From contig NZ_JAGGJA010000006.1 of NCBI RefSeq assembly GCF_026229185.1, positions 62,001 to 126,000 of the forward strand: 64,000 nt of DNA, read 5' to 3'. Source of the DNA: Fodinibius salsisoli (GTDB taxonomy: Bacteria > Bacteroidota > Rhodothermia > Balneolales > Balneolaceae). The notes beneath the pieces are model-generated. The model was not told the origin of the DNA. It did no database searches and worked only from the letters and a program-made list of their open reading frames with translations. Shown one piece after another: positions 17,757 to 27,349 of this stretch. The position numbers and the translations under genes are program-made. The stretch's first letter is position 1, and each line of letters begins with the position of its first letter.

Positions 17757-19097
17757 TTAGCCGAATTGTCTGAGAATATCATTAAAAGTGGCAAAAATAA
17801 TAATGCCAAGAAGGATCAAAAATCCGATCTGCTGCAGCCACATCCGTACTTTGGGAGACGGCTCCCGACGGGTGACCCCCTCATAGATTAAAAACATCAG
17901 GTGTCCGCCATCTAAAGCCGGAATGGGCAGAATGTTCATAATGGCCAGCGTAACGCTTAAAAAAGCCGTTATATTCCAGAAACCCAGCCAGCCGCTGCGG
18001 TCCGTAGCTTCTTTGGTTACATTGGCAATAGCAACCGGTCCACCGAGGCTTTCGCTCACGGCAAGTTCACCGGTAAACATTTTCTTAAATCCTTTTACAA
18101 TACCCACCAAGGTAGAATTCGTGCGTTCTACCCCTTTATCGACCGATTCAAAGAGGCCATATCTGAAACTCTCAACCTCGAAAAGGCTATCTGTATTATT
18201 TGGGGCATATATACCGAGCTTATTGTCAGCGTCTGGCATTACGGTATAAGAAAGCATTTCTCCATTTCTGTTAACACCCAGAGTGAGCGAGTCTTCAGCA
18301 CTGTTTATCATTTCAACAAGCTGCAACCAGTAACCCACTTCTTGGTTGTTTACTGATGTAATTTGATCTCCCGCTTTCAAGCCTGCTTTTTCGGCCGGAC
18401 TTTCAGAAACTACGCTTCTTACTTTACTCGGCAAGAGGTTTTCCAAACCAATGAGTCCCTCTTTGCCAATATCGTTAATCATGCTATCAGCAATAGCGAT
18501 CTGGGCTTGCTGTCCATTACGCAGAACGGTGTAACTTAAATCGGAAGCCATCACATTCTCCGGGGCAAACAGGTCATTAAAATACGGAACCTCTTCACCA
18601 TTCACGCCCACCAGTTTATCACCAGTTTGGAAGCCCACCTGATCGGCCAAAGAGCCTTCAGCCACATAAATACCATTTATGCTATCCAGTTTTATCTTAT
18701 TCTCTCCCATACTGTAGGTTATACCGGCATAAATAGCTACGGCTAAAATCATATTGAAGATGACTCCCGCTGTAATGACGACAATCCGCTGCCACACTGG
18801 TTTAGAGCGGAACTCCCACGGCTTGGGTTCTTCATCCAGATGATCGGTATCCATGCTTTCATCAATCATACCGGTAATCTTTACGTAGCCGCCCAATGGC
18901 GTAGCACCGATACAATAATCCGTTTCGCCCTTCTGGAAACCAAAGATTCGGGGCGGGAACCCTAATGAAAATCGTTCAACCCGCATACCGAAAAGCTTGG
19001 CTGCTAAAAAGTGACCCAGCTCATGGACAAATACCAGTATAAGCAGGGCCGCTGCAAAAATTGCGAGTGTTGATAATAAACCTAAAATCCATTCCAT
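17757..19097 (-). CDS. rseP: Site-2 zinc metalloprotease RseP family
   Basis: Integral membrane M50 protease that cuts transmembrane segments such as anti-sigma factors. The zinc site HELGH is at residues 25-29 in the first membrane helix, and the second ligand region is NILPIPALDGGHL near the C terminus. Two central PDZ-like stretches are visible: DQVGFQTGDKLVGVNGEEV and EKAGLKAGDQITSVNNQEVG. Length 446 fits the RseP type with tandem PDZ domains. It lies between dxr and psd, a dxr-rseP order found in many bacteria. Confidence 0.93.
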   Translation of the reverse strand: MEWILGLLSTLAIFAAALLILVFVHELGHFLAAKLFGMRVERFSLGFPPRIFGFQKGETDYCIGATPLGGYVKITGMIDESMDTDHLDEEPKPWEFRSKPVWQRIVVITAGVIFNMILAVAIYAGITYSMGENKIKLDSINGIYVAEGSLADQVGFQTGDKLVGVNGEEVPYFNDLFAPENVMASDLSYTVLRNGQQAQIAIADSMINDIGKEGLIGLENLLPSKVRSVVSESPAEKAGLKAGDQITSVNNQEVGYWLQLVEMINSAEDSLTLGVNRNGEMLSYTVMPDADNKLGIYAPNNTDSLFEVESFRYGLFESVDKGVERTNSTLVGIVKGFKKMFTGELAVSESLGGPVAIANVTKEATDRSGWLGFWNITAFLSVTLAIMNILPIPALDGGHLMFLIYEGVTRREPSPKVRMWLQQIGFLILLGIIIFATFNDILRQFG

Positions 19098-19115
19098 GAA
19101 ATATATCTGTACTGT

Positions 19116-20264
19116 TTAAATAGTTCGTGCCAGATCCCTGGCTTGTTTATCAATGTTCTTGAGAGTATCTAACGAAAGAGTTGCCGAATTGTTTAGTTCT
19201 TCCAAACAAGAACTAATAATTTTGGGAATCGTAATATACGAAATTTCGCTATCTAAAAATCGACTTACGGCTACTTCGTTGGCCGCATTCAAGATAGCTG
19301 GTGCCAGTCCGCTGGTTCGGGCAGCCTCAAGAGCTAATCCCAGACAGGGAAATCGGTCGTAGTCGACCGGTTCAAAGGTCAAATCAAAAGCTTGTTGCCA
19401 ATCCAGCCGTGGCACCTCCAGCGGTTCCCGATCAGGATAGGTAAGTGCATATAAAATAGGCACCTTCATCGTAGGTGGTCCCAATTGCGCTTTGCTGGAG
19501 CCATCATTAAATGTTACTACCGAGTGAATGATACTTTGCGGATGAACGACTGCTTCAATGCGTTCCAACGGGATATCGAATAGCCAATGGGCTTCAATAA
19601 TTTCAAGGCCTTTGTTCATCATCGTTGCCGAATCGATGGTAATTTTCGCTCCCATCGACCAATTGGGATGATCCAATGCATCTTCTACCGTTATTTTTTG
19701 CATCTGTTCTTTAGTCCAGGTGCGAAAAGGGCCACCGCTGGCCGTAATCACCAGCTTTTCTACATTTTCCACCTCTTCCCCCACCAGGCACTGCAACATT
19801 GCGCTGTGTTCAGAATCTACCGGAATTAGTTGGTCCTGACGATCTCCGATAATATCTTTGATCAATCCACCACCCACTACCAATGATTCCTTGTTAGCCA
19901 ACGCCACTCTTTTCCCTGACCTCAAAGCTTCTATCGTTGGCGCAAAGCCGCTGAAACCGACTAAGCTATTGAGAATCACATCAGCTTCATCCAGAGAAGC
20001 CAGATCCAAGAGATCACTTCTCTTGCAAAGTAACGTGGTCTCAGAATGAGTTATGGCCTTTTCAAGGTTTTTTAGATGCTTTTTCTGCGCTGCAAAAGCG
20101 TAGGCTGGGCGAAACTCATTGACCTGTTCAGCCAGCTTTTGCCAACTGCTGTTGCAACTGAGCGCCAATACTCTAAATTGATCGGGATGCTGGCGAAATA
20201 TTTCTAATGCCTGCATACCGATCGATCCGGTAGAACCAAGTATGACGATGTTTTTAGGACTCAA
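19116..20264 (-). CDS. dxr: 1-deoxy-D-xylulose 5-phosphate reductoisomerase
   Basis: NADPH-dependent enzyme forming MEP in the non-mevalonate isoprenoid pathway, which would also feed the carotenoid genes of this genome. The N-terminal nucleotide loop is LGSTGSIG, followed by LANKESLVVGG, PVDSEHSAM, ITASGGPFR and the metal/substrate block DSATMMNKGLEIIEAHWLF. Length 382 is typical. The start is TTG (20262-20264), chosen because it places the beta-strand and glycine loop directly at the N terminus. It is the first gene of the leftward dxr-rseP-psd-pssA operon. Confidence 0.94.
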   Translation of the reverse strand: MSPKNIVILGSTGSIGMQALEIFRQHPDQFRVLALSCNSSWQKLAEQVNEFRPAYAFAAQKKHLKNLEKAITHSETTLLCKRSDLLDLASLDEADVILNSLVGFSGFAPTIEALRSGKRVALANKESLVVGGGLIKDIIGDRQDQLIPVDSEHSAMLQCLVGEEVENVEKLVITASGGPFRTWTKEQMQKITVEDALDHPNWSMGAKITIDSATMMNKGLEIIEAHWLFDIPLERIEAVVHPQSIIHSVVTFNDGSSKAQLGPPTMKVPILYALTYPDREPLEVPRLDWQQAFDLTFEPVDYDRFPCLGLALEAARTSGLAPAILNAANEVAVSRFLDSEISYITIPKIISSCLEELNNSATLSLDTLKNIDKQARDLARTI

Positions 20265-20366
20265 AAATCTTGTATTTCAGTTCAAAAGAGTTCCGAAGAT
20301 AGACAAAAACCTATACAAGTCAGAATTGAATTCTGCCCTGTGTCGGACGTTTATCAAAACGTTACA

Positions 20367-21266
20367 TTAATTCAGTAATTGTTGTGCTGTCTCAAACATT
20401 AGTGCGTGTGCCAACACGGTCTTCTTTAAGGTTGGCGCATACCCACCGGAAAGCAGAAGAACCAGCGGCACATCGTGGCTTATTACTTTTCGGATGACGA
20501 TTTCATCACGATTCTGCAAGCCGTTAAGCGTAAGAGCAAGTCGGCCAAAGTGATCACTTTCCAATGGATCTATTCCTCCTAAATAAAACACTAAATCCGG
20601 CTCAAATTCTTCAAAAATATTATCCAGGGCGTCTCCGAGCGTATTTAGATACGTTTCGTCTTTGGTGCCATCCGGCAGACCAATATCCAGAGAAGAAGGC
20701 GGCTTATTAAAGGGATAATTCTTGGCTCCATGCAGTGAAAACGTAAACACATCCGGATTTTCTTTAAAAATTTCGGCCGTCCCGTTCCCCTGGTGTACGT
20801 CGCAGTCTATAACCATAATTTTTTGGGCCCACATCGATTGCCGCAATACCTGGATGGCTACCGCCACATCGTTATAAACGCAAAAACCTTCTCCAAAATC
20901 GGGCATAGCGTGATGGGTGCCACCCGCCAGGTTCCCTGCAATACCATCCTGCAAAGCCATCAAGGCGGCATTGATGGTGCCCTGTACGGCCAGCCGTGAC
21001 CGGAGTGCTAACCGCCTGGACCATGGAAGCCCCAACCGGCGCTTTTCTTTATCATTGAGCGTGCCCTCTTCAATACCATTCGTATATCGATTGGTATGCA
21101 CCGTGCAAAGACTGGTGATATCAACGGGTGAGGGCGCAACGATATCACTTTCATGGATGATATCCTGTTCAATTAGATACCGATGAAGTCCGGTAAACTT
21201 TTTCATCGGGAAAATATGGTCATCCGGAATCGGTGCATAATAGCCCGGTGCAAAGGAAACTCTCAC
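20367..21266 (-). CDS. Histone deacetylase / AcuC-type deacetylase family protein
   Basis: A 299-residue zinc deacetylase of the arginase-HDAC fold. Visible motifs are GGTHHAMPDFGEGFCVYNDVAVA, the metal-binding VIDCDVHQGNGTAEIF, FSLHGAKNYP, FYLGGIDPLESDHFGRL and LLSGGYAP. The tandem histidines and the DCDVH metal ligands are present, so it should be active. The start is GTG (21264-21266). Members act on acetylpolyamines, acetyl-lysine or acetoin-related targets; the sequence alone does not decide which. It lies 24 bases after pgeF in the same direction. Confidence 0.88.
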   Translation of the reverse strand: MRVSFAPGYYAPIPDDHIFPMKKFTGLHRYLIEQDIIHESDIVAPSPVDITSLCTVHTNRYTNGIEEGTLNDKEKRRLGLPWSRRLALRSRLAVQGTINAALMALQDGIAGNLAGGTHHAMPDFGEGFCVYNDVAVAIQVLRQSMWAQKIMVIDCDVHQGNGTAEIFKENPDVFTFSLHGAKNYPFNKPPSSLDIGLPDGTKDETYLNTLGDALDNIFEEFEPDLVFYLGGIDPLESDHFGRLALTLNGLQNRDEIVIRKVISHDVPLVLLLSGGYAPTLKKTVLAHALMFETAQQLLN

Positions 21267-21289
21267 AGTATCTAATCTTCAGGTTATCA

Positions 21290-22054
21290 TTATCTTGAAA
21301 TCTGGATGATGCCCATCATCCGGCCGCTTCTCTCGCCCTCGCGACGATAAGAGTAAAATTTTTGGGCATTCTCGATGGTGCACGCCGGATGAATCTCAAT
21401 ACTTTCCTCATTTAATCCCTCATCCACCAGTTGTGTATGGAGAAAGCCCTTCAGATTGACATGGGGCTTGGTATAACTATCCCAATCCACATACTTATCC
21501 GGAAACTGTTCGGCCACTTCCGGGCCAACTTCAAAATTTTGTAGTGAAATACATGGGCTGATAAACGCTCGCAACTGTTCCCTTTTAGCTCCTTGCTGAA
21601 GCATTAACGCAATGCCTCTCGGCACAATATCTGATACCGTTCCCCGCCACCCTGCGTGAAATGCTCCAATCACATAATTAATAGGATCCCAAATCAAGAC
21701 CGCCGCACAGTCTGCTACCTGTATAGCAAGTGTAAGACCGGGTAGCGTGGTAACAAGACCATCGGTAGATGAATAGGTTCCCCCTTCGCTAACTACCTGT
21801 ACCCTGTTGCTATGTACCTGATCGGCATAGGCCACCCATTCCGAATCGAGGTTCAATTCAGACAACAGCAGTGACCGATTTTGGGTCACTGCCGCCTCCG
21901 AATCAAGAGTGTTAAAGCCCAAATTCAAACCGTTAATTCTACTTTCTGGAAAATAGTGGTGCTCATTTTTAAACGTGAACCAGATGTTAATAGATTCATC
22001 CTGATCCAACATTGAGGGCTGTATAAGCGAAAGTTTAGTGCTGGAACTGCTCAT
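21290..22054 (-). CDS. pgeF: Purine nucleoside phosphorylase / laccase-domain protein (YfiH/PgeF family)
   Basis: Cu-oxidase-like (DUF152, YfiH) protein. The family is now linked to peptidoglycan editing and to purine nucleoside phosphorylase/adenosine deaminase activities. Zinc-site motifs present are ADQVHSN, VADCAAVLI, GAFHAGWRGTV and ISPCISLQNFEVG; the C terminus SYRREGERSGRM matches the family's end. The ORF is open further upstream to 22108. The ATG at 22054 is preferred because the longer form begins deep inside aroE. Even so, it overlaps the aroE stop by 20 bases, which suggests coupling. Confidence 0.88.
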   Translation of the reverse strand: MSSSSTKLSLIQPSMLDQDESINIWFTFKNEHHYFPESRINGLNLGFNTLDSEAAVTQNRSLLLSELNLDSEWVAYADQVHSNRVQVVSEGGTYSSTDGLVTTLPGLTLAIQVADCAAVLIWDPINYVIGAFHAGWRGTVSDIVPRGIALMLQQGAKREQLRAFISPCISLQNFEVGPEVAEQFPDKYVDWDSYTKPHVNLKGFLHTQLVDEGLNEESIEIHPACTIENAQKFYSYRREGERSGRMMGIIQISR

Positions 22055-22895
22055 GTAACAGGTTGCGAATTTTTTCAATGGGAAAAGATCGGCCGGTCCA
22101 ATGTTCAAAGGAGCGGCTGCCTTGCTGTATTAACATTTCTAATCCCCCGATCGTTGTTGCTCCTGCTTCTTCGGCCAACTGCAAAAACTTTGTCTGCAAG
22201 GGATTATAGACGATGTCATAACAGACGCTATCCGATACATAATGCGCTTCCTGTTCATCGACCGGCGAAGTATCTACCTTGGGATCCATTCCTAACGGTG
22301 TAGCATTTACAAAGAGGCTGGTTTCGGAAGCATATGAGGGCCATGCATCATACGAAATGACAGAAACGTGATCGTGAGCAGAAAAAGCATCCGAACGGGA
22401 TGGATTCCTTGAAACGAGATAAACCTCTTGCATCCCGATTTCGCTGAGAGCCGCCACCAAAGCCCGGGAAGCCCCACCTGTTCCAAAAATGATTGCTCTG
22501 CCGCCTTCAAGGGACCCAATATAAGACTGCAGAGGGTCCAAAAAGCCACCTACGTCCGTATTGAATCCTTTTACCCGGTAACCTTCTTTTACAATAGTAT
22601 TAACAGCCCCAATGGCCTGTGCCGTGGGATCCACGGTATCAAGATAGTCGGCTATGAGCTGCTTGTAGGGGATAGTAATATTGGCCCCTAAAAAAGCATC
22701 GTAATTTAAATAGGAAGCCAGCTGGCTTAGCTCATTTGACTGTAACTGAATAGCGTAGTAACGGGCATCAATATTATAAAACTCAAGCGCAGTATTATGC
22801 ATCTGGGGAGACAGACTGTGCTCAACAGGGTTCCCAAACAACACATAATGTGGGTTTTGAGCCTTATTACTCTTCAAGAAAGAAGATAAGGTCAT
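22035..22895 (-). CDS. aroE: Shikimate dehydrogenase
   Basis: NADP-dependent reduction of 3-dehydroshikimate to shikimate in chorismate synthesis, which supplies the trp operon enzymes encoded earlier in the window. The substrate-binding NPVEHSLSPQMHN, the catalytic-lysine block ANITIPYKQL, GAVNTIV, the Rossmann loop FGTGGASRAL, VNATPLGMDP and YDIVYNPLQT are all present. Length 286 is typical. A strong terminator lies just upstream, separating it from the START-like gene. Confidence 0.94.
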   Translation of the reverse strand: MTLSSFLKSNKAQNPHYVLFGNPVEHSLSPQMHNTALEFYNIDARYYAIQLQSNELSQLASYLNYDAFLGANITIPYKQLIADYLDTVDPTAQAIGAVNTIVKEGYRVKGFNTDVGGFLDPLQSYIGSLEGGRAIIFGTGGASRALVAALSEIGMQEVYLVSRNPSRSDAFSAHDHVSVISYDAWPSYASETSLFVNATPLGMDPKVDTSPVDEQEAHYVSDSVCYDIVYNPLQTKFLQLAEEAGATTIGGLEMLIQQGSRSFEHWTGRSFPIEKIRNLLHEQFQH

Positions 22896-22917
22896 GATAA
22901 ATCAAAAATATGTTGAC

Positions 22918-22950
22918 AAAAAAAATGCGCACTTCAAAAAGTGCGCATTT
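22918..22950 (-). terminator. Intrinsic terminator between START-like gene and aroE
   Basis: A perfect 10-bp inverted repeat, AAATGCGCAC (22923-22932) and GTGCGCATTT (22941-22950), with an 8-base loop. Read leftward it is followed by a run of eight T, a good Rho-independent terminator for the START-like gene ending at 22972. The symmetrical ends could also terminate rightward transcription, but no rightward gene ends here. Confidence 0.85.
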
Positions 22951-22971
22951 AAATTATAAAGAAGTTAGTGG

Positions 22972-23475
22972 CTATGCAGCGGCCTCCTCTTCTTCGGCCT
23001 CAGCTTCAATTGCGGCTTCCATTTCAGCAAGCGTCGCATCTACTTTTTCTTTAAAAGTATTAGATTCGGCTTCTTCCTTAAAGCGCTGCAGGTCTTTTTT
23101 CATTTGTGCTGGTAGCCCCTGAATGAACTTAGCCAATTCTTCATCCGGCTCCCCATAGAACGTTCGATAATCAAGGCTGAAATCGACACGTGTACGTTCA
23201 CCGTTATCAAGGGGAGTAAAGCGGATCGTTCCGGTTTGATTTAGATTACCATTAATTGTAATCCATGCAAACCGTGTGTTGCGCAAGTTGTCAATGATAT
23301 TTGTGGTCCAATGGAATTCTTCGCCTCCCATTAGAGTTGCGAACTCAAAAGTTTGAGAATTTACTTTATTAACTCGATCGATTCGTTCAAAGAAGTGAGG
23401 AAAGTAGGTTGGATCACTTAAATATTCATATACTTTGGCTAAGGGCAGGTCAACATCAATTCTTTCGTGCGCCAT
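22972..23475 (-). CDS. START-like / SRPBCC ligand-binding domain protein
   Basis: A 167-residue protein with one helix-grip (SRPBCC, polyketide cyclase-like) domain: MAHERIDVDLPLAKVYEYLSDPTYFPHFFERIDRV is the usual beta-helix start. It ends in a helical Glu/Ala-rich tail (about residues 125-167). The ORF is open to 23601, but the ATG at 23475 is chosen because the domain begins there and the upstream residues do not fit it. Such proteins bind hydrophobic ligands or act as cyclases or chaperones. The role here is unknown. It is monocistronic, with a strong terminator after it. Confidence 0.8.
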   Translation of the reverse strand: MAHERIDVDLPLAKVYEYLSDPTYFPHFFERIDRVNKVNSQTFEFATLMGGEEFHWTTNIIDNLRNTRFAWITINGNLNQTGTIRFTPLDNGERTRVDFSLDYRTFYGEPDEELAKFIQGLPAQMKKDLQRFKEEAESNTFKEKVDATLAEMEAAIEAEAEEEEAAA

Positions 23476-23963
23476 AATTGTATGTACTTCGAGATTGGTT
23501 AAAGTTACTAATTGAAACGATGAAAAAGAAGATTTTTCCAGTTCGAAAGTAGGATTCACCCACAATGCGATAAAATTACACATTTTTTGCCTAATCAGCA
23601 ATTAATTTCGCGTTAAATATCGGGGCGATTTTTTAATAAATTTAGCACATCAAAGAAGTATCAATAAAAATCCTGCCATCACTGCTTTTCCTGCTAAAAA
23701 TTTAATAGGGGTAACCCTTTAAGCCGTGCATCTTTACAGCTGGTGACATCCCAAAATAGATAAATCGTACGGCTGGTTGCAGAATTATAAAACCTCGCGC
23801 TGAATTAGTGATACAGAAAAAAAGACATTGGGGTACCACATTTTTATAGGATGGGAAGCCATAGATACCATTGTTCCGTTTGGATCAAAAATACCAGCTC
23901 TGGGAAATCCGGTTCCGACGCCTATTCCGATATAAAATTACTTACTCATCTTTAGCAAAGGCT
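23476..23963. other. Intergenic region without recognised gene
   Basis: About 490 bases between the START-like gene and the end of the sialidase-like gene. No ORF with coding character, tRNA or clear hairpin was seen. The part near 23476-23650 is AT-rich and should hold the promoter of the START-like gene. Confidence 0.5.
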
Positions 23964-25301
23964 TTATTTATACCTATCCGGATCAACTATAGTGGCGGCG
24001 ATATAGCGATAGGGTTCCGCATCCTCTTGCAGGGCATTATTCCAGTAGTATATCACGACTAATTTGCCGTCCGAACGCTGAATCATCCGGGGATAGCCTA
24101 CATCTTTGGTTGCCCCGTCTCCGCTTCGAAGGGTTATTTCATTGCTCCAGGTTTTTCCTTCATCTTCACTTATCTTCAGGTGAACTCTTGATCCATAGTC
24201 ACTACGATAAATGTAGGCTAAGGCAAATCGACCATCATCCATTTTTACCAGCGCCGGAGGAGAGCCTCCATTACCCGTATCAAAGACGGGATTGGTTTCT
24301 TCCTGCCATGAGTTCCCATTATCCGTTGATCGAAACGCTTTTAAGAAATCGCGGCGTGGCTCTGGTTCCCGGCTTCGCATTACTGTAAACAATTCCGTCG
24401 AAGATAACCGAACGGTAGAAGGCATAATGTCAAAACCTTCTGGTTCTTCCCCAATCCATGAAACACGCTCCCAGGTCAGCCCTCCATCCGTGGTCCTGAT
24501 ATGTGCCACCCGGCCCTCCCGGCCATTCTCTTTGGCAGCATTAACAAAAGTACTCAGTTCTTGCGGCCCATCTACTAAATAGTCTGTACGGGTCCCAATG
24601 CCATGGGTATCAAGATCCGGAAAATTATATGGTCCATGCCATTGATGACCTCTGTTATTCGAATAATAATATATTGAAGGACCATTATGATAGTTATCTC
24701 TCATCCACGTGATGATGAAACCCGGGTTCGTGAAGTCTTCCATCGGTTCTTTAAGATCGACAGGCTCTTCTGACTCTTCATCAGACAAATTATTATCATA
24801 AGCCCAACCTGTTTGGCCAATATCATATGCATCTACAATATCCCATGTGAGTCCTCCATCCAAACTGCGGGCATATTTATTGCGAGTTGTTTTCTTATCG
24901 TAAGTATGAAAACCTTCTGTTTCTTTATGGGCAGCTTCGACAAATCCGACAAGTATTTCATCTCCCCAGCTCCATATTCCATTATTAGCCGGCCATCCGG
25001 CAAACCGTCCCTCCTCATAATAAACTTTTAAATGTTTGATCCCCGTATCTTTTCCTGTTGGAACGGTAAGATCCGGATTGTTATAGCTGAGACGTGTTAG
25101 TGTATCAAGTTTTTTTTCTGATTTTTTCTCCTGCGTACGATCAGTCGTATCCACTTGTAAAATGAAAGGTTCTATACCTTTTCCCAATTCCACATGCTTG
25201 ACAGATTCTGCCTTTACAATCCCTGAAGGTATTAGCAGAAGTGTTATCAAATAGATGTGTATATGCGATAAATATGGTTGCATGTTAATTGATTCAGTCA
25301 T
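23964..25301 (-). CDS. Sialidase-like exo-glycosidase with Asp-box (BNR) repeats
   Basis: A 445-residue exported protein. After a signal peptide (about residues 8-30, ending in VKAES) it forms a six-bladed-propeller-like sequence with at least five Asp-boxes: SLDGGLTWDIV, NNRGHQW, TDGGLTWERV, STDNGNSWQEE and SEDEGKTWSNE. An YYEEGRFAGWPANNG block near the start is reminiscent of the sialidase superfamily (GH33 or related BNR proteins). I cannot identify the full catalytic triad, so it could be another glycoside hydrolase or a binding protein. It is isolated from other sugar-use genes. Confidence 0.7.
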   Translation of the reverse strand: MTESINMQPYLSHIHIYLITLLLIPSGIVKAESVKHVELGKGIEPFILQVDTTDRTQEKKSEKKLDTLTRLSYNNPDLTVPTGKDTGIKHLKVYYEEGRFAGWPANNGIWSWGDEILVGFVEAAHKETEGFHTYDKKTTRNKYARSLDGGLTWDIVDAYDIGQTGWAYDNNLSDEESEEPVDLKEPMEDFTNPGFIITWMRDNYHNGPSIYYYSNNRGHQWHGPYNFPDLDTHGIGTRTDYLVDGPQELSTFVNAAKENGREGRVAHIRTTDGGLTWERVSWIGEEPEGFDIMPSTVRLSSTELFTVMRSREPEPRRDFLKAFRSTDNGNSWQEETNPVFDTGNGGSPPALVKMDDGRFALAYIYRSDYGSRVHLKISEDEGKTWSNEITLRSGDGATKDVGYPRMIQRSDGKLVVIYYWNNALQEDAEPYRYIAATIVDPDRYK

Positions 25302-25552
25302 TATTCTTTTTAGTGATAATTAATTTTTCAATATATCGCTGTTGGTCATCCAAATCCTGGATTTTCTTTACTTTCAAATGGTCAACTTTGAGGGAAGCTT
25401 ACAGCTCCCAGTAGAATAATCGTTCCACGTAGCGGGCGCTCCATTCCACAGCCCCCTGCTCACTTCGAAGGCCATTTACGGTTTTTCCATGAGGCGGCTT
25501 ACATCTATTGCCTATTGTACACTTTCTGATAGGTACATCTTAGTTATAGATC

Positions 25553-26164
25553 TTATCGCTGAGAGAAGTGGGTCTGTACCTGCTTCCAAATTTTCTTCTT
25601 TACTTCCTCTTCGGATTCCATAGCATCAATGGTAAAGAAGCGTTCGTGAGAAGCGGCCATCTCATCAAAACCGGTTATCACTTTCTGAAAGAAGTCATCC
25701 CCTGCCTGTTCCATACGGTCTTTCTGTTTTTTAGCAATCCGTTTTTTGGCCTCCCCTAACGGTACCTTCATATAAATTGTCAGGTCCGGCGTTCGTTTGT
25801 GGCTGGCAATACGATTTAGATAAGCAATTTCTTCCAAGGGAACTGACTGTCGGCCATAGCCCTGGTAAGCCGTGGTAGAATCAAAGAAGCGATCCAATAT
25901 GACCACCGCACCGCCTTCCAATGCAGGCAAGAGCTTTTCAGCGACCAGCTGCGAGCGTGCCGCGGAAAAAAGCAACAACTCCGTTACGGAATCCACCTTG
26001 TAGTCCGGGTTCAATAAAATGTCCCGAACTCGCTCCGAAACCTCGGGCCCACCCGGATCCCGAAAGACCTCAACCCGTGCCCCCTCTCGTTCAAGTGCTT
26101 CCTTCAAATGGCCCATTTGTGTTGACTTGCCACTTCCATCGATTCCTTCAAATGTTATAAACAC
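25553..26164 (-). CDS. tmk: Thymidylate kinase
   Basis: Phosphorylates dTMP to dTDP for DNA synthesis. The P-loop GIDGSGKST is at residues 6-14, DRFFDSTTAYQGYGR is the dTMP-binding DR(Y/F) block, and DLTIYMKVPLGEAKKRI leads into the lid region. Length 203 is typical. It stands alone on the leftward strand. Confidence 0.95.
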   Translation of the reverse strand: MFITFEGIDGSGKSTQMGHLKEALEREGARVEVFRDPGGPEVSERVRDILLNPDYKVDSVTELLLFSAARSQLVAEKLLPALEGGAVVILDRFFDSTTAYQGYGRQSVPLEEIAYLNRIASHKRTPDLTIYMKVPLGEAKKRIAKKQKDRMEQAGDDFFQKVITGFDEMAASHERFFTIDAMESEEEVKKKIWKQVQTHFSQR

Positions 26165-26410
26165 GTAAGTATAATTAGCTCAGATTTTCAATTTTGAGCT
26201 TTAAATATAATAATCATCTTTGGCCCAACGAACTGGAATATTGATTAACCTATTTAGGAATCAACGTTGCATACCTTGTCTATTGATATGCCACAAGGAC
26301 TTTCTTAGATCAAAATAGCTTATCCGAGGAGGGATCTCACACGTTGATATATGCCGTGCCCACCTCCAAGGGGTATTACTCCCGATGCTTTTACTACTGA
26401 TAATCCCTAA

Positions 26411-27130
26411 TTAAAAATCATACCGATACTTCTTTTGATCTTCCGTAGGTTCTTTGTCGAGAGCGAAAGCCAATGCAATATACAATAGTAGCGAGGTTCC
26501 GGAACCAGCAAAAAATGTTACCACAAACAGTAGGCGGACTACTGTTGTGCTGATTCCAAAATATTTAGCTAAACCGCTGCAAACCCCGGAGATCTTTTTA
26601 TCACTTCGGGATTTATACAGCTTCTTCTCTTCGCGATAGCCATAGCGATCAAACTGGTATTTACTGCCCTTGTGTCGTTGTTTACGCTCTTTGTTGCCAA
26701 GATCATTGTTTAATGTAAAATCTCCCTTTTCTGTATCAACATCATCTGCTTCAAAATCATACCGATACGATTTTTGCCGCTGCTCTTCTTGTCTTTTCTG
26801 TCGCTTTTGGGCCTGTTTTTCCTTTTTCCGATCGCCTACAAAAAAGCCAAAACCGACGAGGGTCACCAATACTCCACCAACGAATGGCAATATGGTCACA
26901 AGATTTGTTAAATCCGGACCAATACTTAACCCGATGGTCTGCACCATAGCAAGCATTCCCACAAAAAACATTGCAATCCCTGCAATAGTGGCGAAGTTCC
27001 AGATATTTGGACTTTCCTTCTTTTCATCTTCCAAAAATTCATCCAATGTATTCTGAAGTTCATGCTCTTCAAAATCCATCAGCGAATCGAACGATTGAGT
27101 ACTACTATGTGATCTTGTCTTAGCTGCCAT
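26411..27130 (-). CDS. PspC-domain membrane protein
   Basis: A 239-residue protein. About residues 44-64 and 74-98 are membrane helices. A highly charged cytoplasmic linker follows (about 100-170). Then a PspC domain (LYKSRSDKKISGVCSGLAKYFGISTTVVRLLF, from about residue 172) ends in two more hydrophobic segments. PspC proteins take part in envelope-stress responses. The motif YRYDF occurs twice, in the linker (SYRYDFEADD) and as the last five residues (KKYRYDF). At DNA level the encoding stretch AAAATCATACCGATAC is repeated at about 26415 and 26755. Confidence 0.8.
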   Translation of the reverse strand: MAAKTRSHSSTQSFDSLMDFEEHELQNTLDEFLEDEKKESPNIWNFATIAGIAMFFVGMLAMVQTIGLSIGPDLTNLVTILPFVGGVLVTLVGFGFFVGDRKKEKQAQKRQKRQEEQRQKSYRYDFEADDVDTEKGDFTLNNDLGNKERKQRHKGSKYQFDRYGYREEKKLYKSRSDKKISGVCSGLAKYFGISTTVVRLLFVVTFFAGSGTSLLLYIALAFALDKEPTEDQKKYRYDF

Positions 27131-27349
27131 AATATTGTTTTCTTGTTTTAAGACCTTATACGATGATAAGTCTCCTTTGTTACAAGATAGAGAATAAACC
27201 TTTAAGTGTTACCCAGTCTAAAAAGAATGCTTGCCCTTGCAACTGAACATTCTAATGTGTAGGCTAAGGTGGAATTTTTCAAATTTTATTACTTGGTTCT
27301 TACTACAGAAATTTAACACTAATAAACTACAATAAATAAAGAATACATC

